Part shown: positions 1 to 8,104 of the stretch, in pieces
Layout of the letters: the number at the start of each line of letters is the position of its first letter
Numbering within the stretch: the stretch's first letter is position 1
NCBI RefSeq assembly: GCF_008107695.1
Contig: NZ_VIRG01000066.1
Span: 744,001-808,000, forward strand
Source of the DNA: Stappia sp. BW2
Lineage (GTDB): Bacteria; Pseudomonadota; Alphaproteobacteria; Rhizobiales; Stappiaceae
DNA length: 64,000 bases
Direction of reading: 5' to 3'
Translations under genes and position numbers: made by a program
The notes under the pieces: model-generated
Database searches by the model: none
What the model saw: the letters and a program-made list of their open reading frames with translations, nothing else
What the model was told of the DNA's origin: nothing

Positions 1-1
1 G

Positions 2-439
2 TTCAACGACGAGACTTACACGGGCCGAACCTTCATCTGGGCCTTCGTCCTGGACGTGATTTCGAGAGCCCCCTTGCTGGGCCAGGGCTATGCCTCGTTC
101 TGGGCAACGGGGTCCGATTCAATTGCCTTTCGCGAGGCCCCGGGTTTCGTCATTTTGCTGATCCAGGCGCATAACGGTTATCTAGACGTCATGCTGGAAC
201 TCGGCATTGCCGGTATCTCGCTGTTGTTTCTTATTGTCCTGGCAGCTCTTTTCTCCGCGGCCCGGGTCGTTGCACTGGACACCAGGATCGCCTTTCTCTG
301 CTATTCCCTCATGCTCTTCGTCATCTGTCACAACATGCTGGAAAGCAGCTGGTTCCGGTCGTTCTCCCTGAACTGGCTGATCTTTCTGCTTGCTGCCCTG
401 CTCCCCCATGCGGTGATGCGGACCTGGAACAAGCAGTAG
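2..439 (+). CDS. O-antigen ligase/polymerase family protein, C-terminal part
   Basis: The window starts inside this gene: the frame is open from base 2 and ends at TAG 437-439. The visible 145 residues contain GRTFIW, the GQGY turn and an AHNGYLDVMLELG stretch, which is typical of the large periplasmic loop of Wzy_C (O-antigen ligase/polymerase) proteins, followed by two or three hydrophobic segments. Such membrane proteins join or polymerise undecaprenyl-linked glycans on the periplasmic face. The Wzz-like gene follows 139 bp downstream on the same strand, as expected in a polysaccharide locus. Ligase cannot be told from polymerase on this fragment. Confidence 0.8.
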   Translation, partial: FNDETYTGRTFIWAFVLDVISRAPLLGQGYASFWATGSDSIAFREAPGFVILLIQAHNGYLDVMLELGIAGISLLFLIVLAALFSAARVVALDTRIAFLCYSLMLFVICHNMLESSWFRSFSLNWLIFLLAALLPHAVMRTWNKQ

Positions 440-578
440 ACCACCCGCTCCTGATCGAGCGAACAGCAGCCCTGCTCGCGTTGTCCGGGCATCGTAGTTT
501 CGTGGTAAATTAGCAGTTCACTAACCATAAGTGCTTACAAGCTGTAAGGTGCGTGCGCGCAAGGAGAAAAGGTGACTT

Positions 579-2930
579 TTGGTGGACCCCAGACAGGTAG
601 AAAATCAGGCTTACGATAGAGCGTCGGTTCAAGGCCGCGATGCCATTGCCCTGGACGTCCTGTCCATTTTTCAGGTCCTGCGCCGCCGTATCTTTCTGAT
701 CGCCGCCATAGCTTTTGTCTTCGCCGCCCTGACGGCAGCCTTCTCGTTGACCATCACCCCGATCTTCAGGGCGTCTTCGCAAGTTATGTTCGACCCGACA
801 GTGCGGCAGCCGTTTGACGATCCGAACCGCCCCTCCCGATCCGGACCAGGCTCGGAAGTGATCGACAGCCAGATTTCGGTCATTCATTCCGACACGGTGC
901 TGCGTCCCGTCGCCCGTGAGAACAACCTGGCCGAAGACCCTTATTTCGGCGAAGGATCGCCGAGCCTCCTGAGCCAGTTCAAAAGCCTGATCTTCGGCAA
1001 GACCAAGAAAGACGCCGAGACGCTTGAAGCGCAGGAAACCGCAGCGGTCGGCGCCCTTGCCGATGCAACGATCGTCAAAAGGGTTGGCCAAACCTTTGTC
1101 ATCAATATTTCAGCGGAATCGCCTTCTCCGGTTCAAGCTGCCGTTCTGGCGAATTCAATTGCCGAAAGCTACCTGTCCGACCAGAAACGGCAGATCGATC
1201 AGGCCTCGGAAGAAGCAGCTACCCAGATCGATGACCGGCTGGTGGATTTGCGAGATCGTTTGCGGCAGGCTGAAGAAGCAACCCAGAAGTTCCGTGCAGC
1301 CAACAAGCTTCAGAACTCCGACGAAGGCTCTCTGCTGACGGGTCAGGAACTGACCGGGCTGAACGCCAGGCTGATCGACGCCCGCGCGGCACTCGCCGAA
1401 GCGACCGCAAAATACGATGAGATCCAGCGGGTGCTGAAAAGCGGTGTCGATGCGGGATCCATCGGTGACGTCGTCAATTCGCCAACGATCTCCTCACTGC
1501 GGCAGCAATATGCGACCGCTGCACGCACGGAAGCCCAGTTGATGGCCGATCTGCTGCCGTCGCATCCGTCAGTGGTGCAGGCCAGATCCCAGCTTACTCG
1601 GCTGCGCAATCTCATTCGTGACGAAATCAAACGGATTGCAGATTCGACGCGTATCGATGTTCAGGTCAATCAGGAACGGGTTTCCAGGCTCGAGCAGCAA
1701 CTGGATTCCACGCGAAACCTCTCCGACGTCGATCAAGCGGCGTCGATCCAGTTACGTGAACTGGAAACGGAAGCTCAGGCCACCCGGCAGCTTTACGAGA
1801 TCGCACTGAGCCGGGCCAAGGAAATCTCGCAGCTCGACCAGGTGGTCCTTCCCAACGTCCGCATCATTTCTCCGGCGATCCCGCCGGAAAGCCCGGTCTA
1901 CCCGAAACGCAAGCTCATGGTCATTCTGGCCGGCATTCTGGGTCTGCTCGTCGGCACGATAATCGCGGTTGCCGGCGAAGCGATCCGCATTGCCAAAAAA
2001 CATCTGCTGCCTGACTTCATGCAGACGCCCGAGCCCGCAATGGCCGTGGCCGGCCCTGTGCAACCGATGGCGCCAGTCGTCACGCAGGTCGATGCCTCTT
2101 ACGACGCTCGCCCCTCATCGGAGCTGCCCGTCTCCCGGACGAGAAGCAAGCGCACGCCGTCCAGGCTGTCGTCCAACCCGGATCCTGAGCTGAAGGTGAT
2201 CAGCCAGTTGCCCTGGCTGACAGAAACCGACGAAAACGGCAGCGTGCGTCCGCTCAGCTCCGACGCCATTTCTGCCGTGCAAGATGCGGTCGACCGGTAT
2301 TATTCGGGCGAAAACGGACCCGGCTGGGCGTTCGGACAAGGTGTTGACGAGATCGTCTCGTCAATTCAGGACGCACCCGACCAAAATGGAACACGCATTG
2401 TGTTTCTCACCTCGCCGGCCCTAGGCCATGGCCAGACCATTGCGGCGCTCGCCCTTGCCCTGGCAGCGGCCCAGCGCGGATTACGCGTGCTCCTCGCCGA
2501 CGGTGAACCGAAACAACGGATGCTCAGCCATGATCTGAGCCTGGACGACATGGATGATCTCGGTGCGACACTGCGCGAGAGGGTCGTCAACTATGACGAA
2601 CTCGATATCGCCTTCCTCTCGCTGGTTTCGGGATTGCCGAAGTACAAGCACCACCGGATGAACATCCGCGAAGCCTTCGATTTCGCTGACATCGCCCGCG
2701 ACTATGACCTCGTGATCATCGACGGCGTCGCCCTGCCGCAGCTAGCCGAAGACGATCCGCTTGCCGGTCTTTCAACGCACTTCCTTGTTACCGTTGCCGA
2801 GCGGGAAGAAGATCAGATCTCCATGCCGATCCTGTCTCGTGATCTGCTTACGATTGCAGAAGGCCGCCCCGCCGGTCTGGTGCGCACAATGACAGATACC
2901 CCGCCGCCCTCACGCCGCAAATACGCGTGA
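579..2930 (+). CDS. Wzz/GumC-type polysaccharide chain-length protein with degenerate tyrosine-kinase-like domain
   Basis: This 783-residue inner-membrane protein has a Wzz domain starting near residue 25, membrane helices at about 38-58 and 446-466, and long periplasmic coiled coils between them (about 190-430). A cytoplasmic P-loop ATPase-like domain covers about 600-770. The family controls polysaccharide chain length and export. The P-loop reads SPALGHGQTIA (about 612-622), so the Walker A lysine is replaced by Gln. The Walker A' region (VLLADGEPKQ) and Walker B (DLVIIDG) are recognisable. The usual tyrosine-rich tail is missing; the protein ends RRKYA. TTG 579 is used as start behind AAGGAG at 561; GTG 582 is the alternative. 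Confidence 0.85.
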   Translation: MVDPRQVENQAYDRASVQGRDAIALDVLSIFQVLRRRIFLIAAIAFVFAALTAAFSLTITPIFRASSQVMFDPTVRQPFDDPNRPSRSGPGSEVIDSQISVIHSDTVLRPVARENNLAEDPYFGEGSPSLLSQFKSLIFGKTKKDAETLEAQETAAVGALADATIVKRVGQTFVINISAESPSPVQAAVLANSIAESYLSDQKRQIDQASEEAATQIDDRLVDLRDRLRQAEEATQKFRAANKLQNSDEGSLLTGQELTGLNARLIDARAALAEATAKYDEIQRVLKSGVDAGSIGDVVNSPTISSLRQQYATAARTEAQLMADLLPSHPSVVQARSQLTRLRNLIRDEIKRIADSTRIDVQVNQERVSRLEQQLDSTRNLSDVDQAASIQLRELETEAQATRQLYEIALSRAKEISQLDQVVLPNVRIISPAIPPESPVYPKRKLMVILAGILGLLVGTIIAVAGEAIRIAKKHLLPDFMQTPEPAMAVAGPVQPMAPVVTQVDASYDARPSSELPVSRTRSKRTPSRLSSNPDPELKVISQLPWLTETDENGSVRPLSSDAISAVQDAVDRYYSGENGPGWAFGQGVDEIVSSIQDAPDQNGTRIVFLTSPALGHGQTIAALALALAAAQRGLRVLLADGEPKQRMLSHDLSLDDMDDLGATLRERVVNYDELDIAFLSLVSGLPKYKHHRMNIREAFDFADIARDYDLVIIDGVALPQLAEDDPLAGLSTHFLVTVAEREEDQISMPILSRDLLTIAEGRPAGLVRTMTDTPPPSRRKYA

Positions 2931-2933
2931 CCC

Positions 2934-2975
2934 AGGCAGGCTGGAGTGTCACTTAGGCAGGCTGGAGTGTCACCT
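2934..2975. repeat. Two tandem copies of a 21-bp unit
   Basis: The unit AGGCAGGCTGGAGTGTCAC plus TT or CT occurs at 2934-2954 and 2955-2975 with one mismatch, and the first five bases of a third copy follow. It lies between two convergent genes, and the second copy supplies the stop codon of the downstream minus-strand hydrolase gene. Confidence 0.85.
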
Positions 2976-4763
2976 AGGCAATTTCGACCCGGGCAGGTCC
3001 GCGATGAACGCTTTCAATATGGCGAACATCCGTTGCCGGGCGTCAACCGGTGTCAGGTTGTGATCGGCATCCGGTAGATCTTCGATCCTGATATTCGGAT
3101 AGGGTTTCACACCACGCCGGTCCGGACCGAACCAGTTGTGCAGTTCCAGGAGACCTCTGTCATTGTCGCTATAGACAAGACAGATCGGAACACCCCGCTG
3201 CCTGAGATGCTTCAGACGGCTGGACAGCACCTTGAACAGTCGGTGATGCCGCGAAAGGTTTCCAAGAACCGGTGCCAATTTCCGGTCGGCCTTGAGCTTC
3301 GAAGCCCGCAACACCTTTTTCATGGCCGATACGAGATTGATATCTCCGGACACGACACGTTTGAAGGTGTTCAGGTCGACCGCCTTGCGCCCGTAACTGG
3401 AGAGTGTCTGGATCGGTTCGCGGATGGCCTTGTCCACATCCTCGTCCGGGTCCCACACCAGCTTGCGCGGATTGACCAGGAAGGCGGCGTCGACACGTTC
3501 GTCGTCAGAGGCTGCCAGAAGGGCGAGATAGGCACCGCTGCAACGGCCGAACAGGACGATATTATCCGCTCCGGTACGGTTCTTCACGAAATCGACTGCG
3601 GCCCTGACATCATCACGCTGCTTGTCTGAGTAAAGAACCTGGCTTGGCTGGTTCGGCCAATAGCCACTCTCGCCGATGCCTGCCAGATCCATGCGCAGGA
3701 CCGCACAGCCGTTTTCCGCGAGAGACCGGGCAAAGCCGACCGACATCCGTGCCCAGCCGATGGAATGATCGTAGCCGGAATTCAGGATTACGACTGCGGT
3801 TTTCACCTCTTTGCCAAGAGGGGTTACCAGCACACCGAAAAACATGTCATCCGGTCCGAAGCGCAGTGCTTCCTCCACCACGTCCGGCAACGGCTTCGAC
3901 ACGGCAGTCGCTTCAGCAGCAAGCGACTTCTGCAATTGTTCCGCGGGAAAATTGCTTTTCACCCAGGCGACGATCCGCTCAAGCGTTTGAAGTGGCGGTA
4001 CGGACAACGTCGGGTCGGACACATAGTCCGCATAGCCCTCAAACGGCAGCCTCTCGACTGTCAGACCTGTCTCGGCAAAATGGTCTGCCAGTTTCAGATC
4101 GCCCGGATGGTCCTTGCGTTCCACCAGCAAGGTTTTCAATCCGGAGGGCAGTTCTGTCTTGAAGAGATTGATCGATTTGATTTCGTCTGCTGTTGCTGCC
4201 GACAGAACGAACCCGCCAGCCATCAGCCCACCCTTGGGGCCATCCGATGCACTGATCAGGAATGTTGGCTGCGTCATTGCGGTCCAGGCTGCCAGTTCGC
4301 GCAGATAAGCGCGGCCCTGAGCGACTGGTGCCAGAAGGATCTGGCCGGCAAACTCTCCGCTTTCGGCCAGAGTTGCAGCGAGACCAGCGCCGATCCCCTG
4401 CCCGATCACGACAACTCGATCCGGTTGCGCCAACCGTCTGAGTTCGGCAAGCGCCAGTGTCACGGAATTCCGCCAGGCGGACTTGTCGTCAAGATCCGCG
4501 CTGTCGCCGTGCGAGTTTGCTGTCGCCGGATAATCAAAGCGCAGACAGGGATATCCCGCTGCGGCCAGTTTTTCGCCAAGTATCCTGTAGCTCTTGCGCG
4601 AGCACAGCTCTTCATATCCCCATGGGCTGAGGATCAGGATCGCAGTGCTTCCGCTGGCTGGATGAAAACAGCCGGCGAGACCATCGAACGCGATCGGCAC
4701 GGCCAACGGAGACGTTCCGGCAATCGGTGAAGCAGTGGAGGTATCGAAACCTTGCTGGTTCAT
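2970..4763 (-). CDS. Tandem alpha/beta-hydrolase protein of a polysaccharide locus
   Basis: This 597-residue protein carries two alpha/beta-hydrolase folds in tandem (about 20-280 and 290-590). The first resembles hydrolases found in exopolysaccharide/exosortase clusters, but its nucleophile elbow is G121-Q-G-I-G125, so the serine position is Gly. The second elbow is G-R-C408-S-G with a cysteine nucleophile, followed by YSDND and a DADHNL segment that can supply the acid and histidine. The first half therefore looks inactive and the second could act as a Cys-type esterase, thioesterase or dienelactone-hydrolase-like enzyme. No signal peptide is obvious. It is convergent with the Wzz-like gene. 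Acyl removal from glycan precursors is only a guess. Confidence 0.75.
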   Translation of the reverse strand: MNQQGFDTSTASPIAGTSPLAVPIAFDGLAGCFHPASGSTAILILSPWGYEELCSRKSYRILGEKLAAAGYPCLRFDYPATANSHGDSADLDDKSAWRNSVTLALAELRRLAQPDRVVVIGQGIGAGLAATLAESGEFAGQILLAPVAQGRAYLRELAAWTAMTQPTFLISASDGPKGGLMAGGFVLSAATADEIKSINLFKTELPSGLKTLLVERKDHPGDLKLADHFAETGLTVERLPFEGYADYVSDPTLSVPPLQTLERIVAWVKSNFPAEQLQKSLAAEATAVSKPLPDVVEEALRFGPDDMFFGVLVTPLGKEVKTAVVILNSGYDHSIGWARMSVGFARSLAENGCAVLRMDLAGIGESGYWPNQPSQVLYSDKQRDDVRAAVDFVKNRTGADNIVLFGRCSGAYLALLAASDDERVDAAFLVNPRKLVWDPDEDVDKAIREPIQTLSSYGRKAVDLNTFKRVVSGDINLVSAMKKVLRASKLKADRKLAPVLGNLSRHHRLFKVLSSRLKHLRQRGVPICLVYSDNDRGLLELHNWFGPDRRGVKPYPNIRIEDLPDADHNLTPVDARQRMFAILKAFIADLPGSKLPR

Positions 4764-4937
4764 GTCAGAAGCTGGCTCCAGCTAATCGGAGGATTGCAGG
4801 CGGTCTATCACACATCCGGCGCATCTTGCGTCATTTTCCTAAGCCATTGTTTAATAATACGGCAGGAACTTTTCGTGCATGAATGGGTGTTGTTACATCC
4901 CTTTGGCTTTTCCAACCTGCTTCGGAGCCCGGCCTGA

Positions 4938-5846
4938 ATGCAAACTGTTTCCGTCGCCATCGCCAGCATCGGCCGTGAAACCCTGCTCGATACGCTCCGT
5001 TCCCTGGCTGCGGTGACGTTACCCGCCGGTAGGGAACTGAAAGTGCTGGTAGCCGACGATTCCAAAACCGGCGCTGCAACGAAACTCGTCACCAGCCATC
5101 CGGTCAAGTCGCTGGACGTGACCTGTCTCGCCGTTGCAAGTGGCAATATCTCGACGGCCCGTAATGCTTTGCTGGATGCCGCAGACGGCGCTTGGCTTAT
5201 TTTTGTCGATGACGACGAATGGGTGGAACCCGACTGGCTGGTGAAGCTCTTCGACTGCCAGAAAGAATTCAACGCGGATGTGGTGATCGGTCCGGTGAAG
5301 CCGCACTATCCCGACAATACGCCCGACTGGCTGCGCCGGGCAAACCCGCTCTATACGGACTGGGGACACCGGGGCAAAAGGCTGTATACCGGACGCGGTG
5401 GCAATACTCTGGTGCGGGTCGATTTTGTGCGCGCCCTGAAGCTGCGGTTCGATGAAGCCTATGGCCGCACTGGTGGCGAAGACACCATCTTCTTTGCCCA
5501 GGCAGCCGAACGCGGCGCGCGTATTTTTGCCACCGACGATGCGATTGCCCATGAACACGTCCCGCAAGACCGTCTGTCGATGCATTTCATTCTCAGCCGG
5601 GCGGTCCGCGCGGGCCAGTCCTATGGCCAGATGCGCCTCGCCAGACATCCAGACCCTTTCTGGCATGTCTGTTTTGCATTGGGGGCGCTGGCAAAATGTG
5701 CGGTCACCGGATCGCTGGCACTTGCCTTCCGGCTCTTCGACAGGGCGCGCTCATTTCGGATGCGGCAAAAACTTTCGCTCAACATGGGAAAGCTGCGAGC
5801 CGTCTTCAGTCTGCCGCTGGCAGAACTCTACAAGAAGCCGAATTAA
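4938..5846 (+). CDS. Family 2 glycosyltransferase
   Basis: This 302-residue GT-A protein starts with the nucleotide-sugar fold (VSVAIASIGRE, LKVLVADDS) and has the metal-binding acidic motif FVDDDEWVEPDW near residues 88-99. A GGEDTIFF motif near 175 fits the catalytic-base/acceptor region of GT2 enzymes. A hydrophobic stretch near 240-262 may attach it to the membrane. ATG 4938 is preceded by GGAG eight bases upstream. It sits among polysaccharide genes and presumably adds one sugar to a lipid-linked intermediate on the cytoplasmic side. Donor and acceptor cannot be read from the sequence. Confidence 0.88.
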   Translation: MQTVSVAIASIGRETLLDTLRSLAAVTLPAGRELKVLVADDSKTGAATKLVTSHPVKSLDVTCLAVASGNISTARNALLDAADGAWLIFVDDDEWVEPDWLVKLFDCQKEFNADVVIGPVKPHYPDNTPDWLRRANPLYTDWGHRGKRLYTGRGGNTLVRVDFVRALKLRFDEAYGRTGGEDTIFFAQAAERGARIFATDDAIAHEHVPQDRLSMHFILSRAVRAGQSYGQMRLARHPDPFWHVCFALGALAKCAVTGSLALAFRLFDRARSFRMRQKLSLNMGKLRAVFSLPLAELYKKPN

Positions 5847-5854
5847 CTCCACGC

Positions 5855-6568
5855 CTAGATCCGGTACCGGCCGCGGCGGGCCAGGGCATACAGCGAACTT
5901 CTGAGTTTCTGCTTCATCGACAGCCTCGGAGTGATATCCGTATCGGGATCAAAGCTTGCTGTCGGCGACCAGCGAGGACAAAACCAGGAGCCGCCAAAGG
6001 CCAAACCCGGGGTGCTGGTGTAAATGCGGCTGTACCCTGCATCTTTCAATCTATGGAGGACATTCTTGTCGAGGGCGCCAAAGGGAATGGCTGCTTCGGT
6101 GACGGGAAGACCAATCGTATCCTCGATTTTCTTGCGAGCGTCATACAGCTCCCGCTGAAATCCGGCTTCATCCAGGTTGCGCCAGTCGACGTGATCGTGA
6201 CCATGGCTTCCGATGACCGATCCTGCTGCCACAATTTCGCGCATCTGGCCCGCACTCAGAAACCCGTCTGTATCAATCCGTCCGGCGAGTACAAAAAACC
6301 GGCCCTTGCGGCCAGCTTCAGTCAACGCGGGGAGACCAGTTTCAAAGTCCGACAGATTGCCGTCGTCAAAGGTGACTTCAATCGAGACGCCAAATTGCTG
6401 TTCAAGGTCCGAAAGACGGCTGATGGTGCGCCTGTAGGTTTCCACCGGCACATAATAATTGCGCTCGGCCGGGGTAACAGGTACCGCAGGGTCACCAATG
6501 CCGTGGAATGTCAGAACCTGCGTATGTGCCAACATGTTTTGCCGCTCTTGTTTGAACCCGATGCCCAT
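5855..6568 (-). CDS. Polysaccharide deacetylase (NodB homology, CE4)
   Basis: This 237-residue protein has the NodB signatures TFHGIG (20-25), TFDDG with D68 and D69, and SHGHDHVDW with metal-ligand histidines 122 and 126. These are the catalytic base and the metal site of carbohydrate esterase family 4, which removes N- or O-acetyl groups from glycans. No signal peptide is visible, so it may act on a cytoplasmic precursor or be exported in another way. It is convergent with the glycosyltransferase and divergent from the flippase. ATG 6535 is an alternative start. Confidence 0.88.
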   Translation of the reverse strand: MGIGFKQERQNMLAHTQVLTFHGIGDPAVPVTPAERNYYVPVETYRRTISRLSDLEQQFGVSIEVTFDDGNLSDFETGLPALTEAGRKGRFFVLAGRIDTDGFLSAGQMREIVAAGSVIGSHGHDHVDWRNLDEAGFQRELYDARKKIEDTIGLPVTEAAIPFGALDKNVLHRLKDAGYSRIYTSTPGLAFGGSWFCPRWSPTASFDPDTDITPRLSMKQKLRSSLYALARRGRYRI

Positions 6569-6772
6569 CCTTGGCTTGGACGGGATAAAAGGAACGTTAA
6601 AATTGGTTTTGTTTGAACCCGGAAAGCCCCTATTAACGACAAGGTCAGATTTGACACATAGACATGACCTGTCCCGTCATGGTGACACAATTACTGCTCT
6701 CCGCGGACCAAGGGCCCTTTTCTCAGGCCCCCGCTGTTCACAGACCATTGGCTAACGCCTCGAGGCCTCTTC

Positions 6773-8083
6773 GTGTCCCAGAACTCCAGTTCGGCCCTTG
6801 AAAAGCTCAAAGCGCTCTACGGAAGGCTGCTTGCCCTGTCGCGTTTGCCGCTGGTTGCCAACACGATTTCCTACACGATCAATTTCGGTCTGCAGCTTGT
6901 CATTCAGCTTGCCTTTTTCCTGTTCATTTCGCGAGCACTCGGTCCGGAGGGATATGGTCTCTTCGTAACGATAACCAGCGTCTCCATCATGGCCGGTTTC
7001 GTGGTGGGCCTGGGCAGCGAATATCTGCTCCTTCAGCGTGTCGCGGTGGAGCCTCAGTCCTTCGGCAAGTATCTGGGCCATTCCCTCATCATGATGGGCC
7101 TGACCTTTCCGTTCGTTCTGCCGGCAACGCTTGCCGTGCTGTATTTTCTTATCGGCAGTTCCGTTCCGCTGTCGACCATCGCAATCATTTCGCTGACGGA
7201 TCTGCTGTTCACGAAACTCATCATCTTGTGCGCGCAATCCTACATGGCCTTCGACCTTGCCAGAAAACAGATTGTCATCAACATCCTGGCTGCCTCGCTG
7301 AAGCTTGTGTTCCTTCTGATTGCCACCGTGTTGCCCGGCACTCTTACGCTCCATGAATGGGCCTGGTGGTTTTTCGTGTCTGGGCTGTTGTCGGCGCTTG
7401 TTTCGTGCTGGCTCGTGTTGCGCGATCTCGGCCGTCCGGTCTTCAAGCTGATCCGGGACGACATGAAACTCAGCCTGCTCTATTGCATTGAATTCCTGTC
7501 CATCGGTGGCATGAGAGACCTGGACAAGCCGGTGGTGGTTCACAATCTGGGGGCCGATGCTGGGGGCCAATACGCGGCCGGGTTCAGGATCATCGACGCG
7601 GCATCCGCTCCGGTCCGGGCGTTTCTTTATGCAACCTACACCCGTCATTTCCGGCAGGCGCAGGACGGTCAAGCAAGCAGCCTCGCATTCGGCATCAAGC
7701 TGCTGCCGGTCACGGTTTTCCTGGCTCTACCCGTTGCCGCCTTCCTGTTGCTGGTCGCAGGTTTCCTCCCCCTTGTTCTGGGCGAGGATTTCGCCGAAAC
7801 GCCGATTGTCGTGATGTGCCTTGCCTTTTATCCGCTGCTTATGGGGCTGTCTGGCGTCGGGGCGGACGTCCTGCGGGCAACCGGGCGTCAACGCGTTCGC
7901 ATGGCACTGCTCATCGGTACCAGCCTCCTGCTGATCCCTGTCGTCAGCCTCGGCAGCACGATAGGCGGCCTCGCCGGGGCGGCGCTTTTCCGTTTCGCGG
8001 TTCAGATCGCTCTGACCATCGGAACATGGTTCTTCATCTTATGGGCAAAGACACCGGCAGTGGCAGACGACACGGGCAAATAG
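6773..8083 (+). CDS. Wzx-type polysaccharide flippase
   Basis: This 436-residue integral membrane protein has about twelve hydrophobic segments and the family features ISRALGPEGYGLF near 45-57 and a repeated helical-bundle layout typical of MOP-superfamily polysaccharide transporters. Such proteins flip undecaprenyl-linked oligosaccharide from the cytoplasmic to the periplasmic face. GTG 6773 is preceded by GAGG seven bases upstream. Together with the O-antigen-ligase-like and Wzz-like proteins it completes a Wzy-dependent export set. The exact glycan is unknown. Confidence 0.85.
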   Translation: MSQNSSSALEKLKALYGRLLALSRLPLVANTISYTINFGLQLVIQLAFFLFISRALGPEGYGLFVTITSVSIMAGFVVGLGSEYLLLQRVAVEPQSFGKYLGHSLIMMGLTFPFVLPATLAVLYFLIGSSVPLSTIAIISLTDLLFTKLIILCAQSYMAFDLARKQIVINILAASLKLVFLLIATVLPGTLTLHEWAWWFFVSGLLSALVSCWLVLRDLGRPVFKLIRDDMKLSLLYCIEFLSIGGMRDLDKPVVVHNLGADAGGQYAAGFRIIDAASAPVRAFLYATYTRHFRQAQDGQASSLAFGIKLLPVTVFLALPVAAFLLLVAGFLPLVLGEDFAETPIVVMCLAFYPLLMGLSGVGADVLRATGRQRVRMALLIGTSLLLIPVVSLGSTIGGLAGAALFRFAVQIALTIGTWFFILWAKTPAVADDTGK

Positions 8084-8104
8084 GCAATAGCATCCCGCGT
8101 GGCC

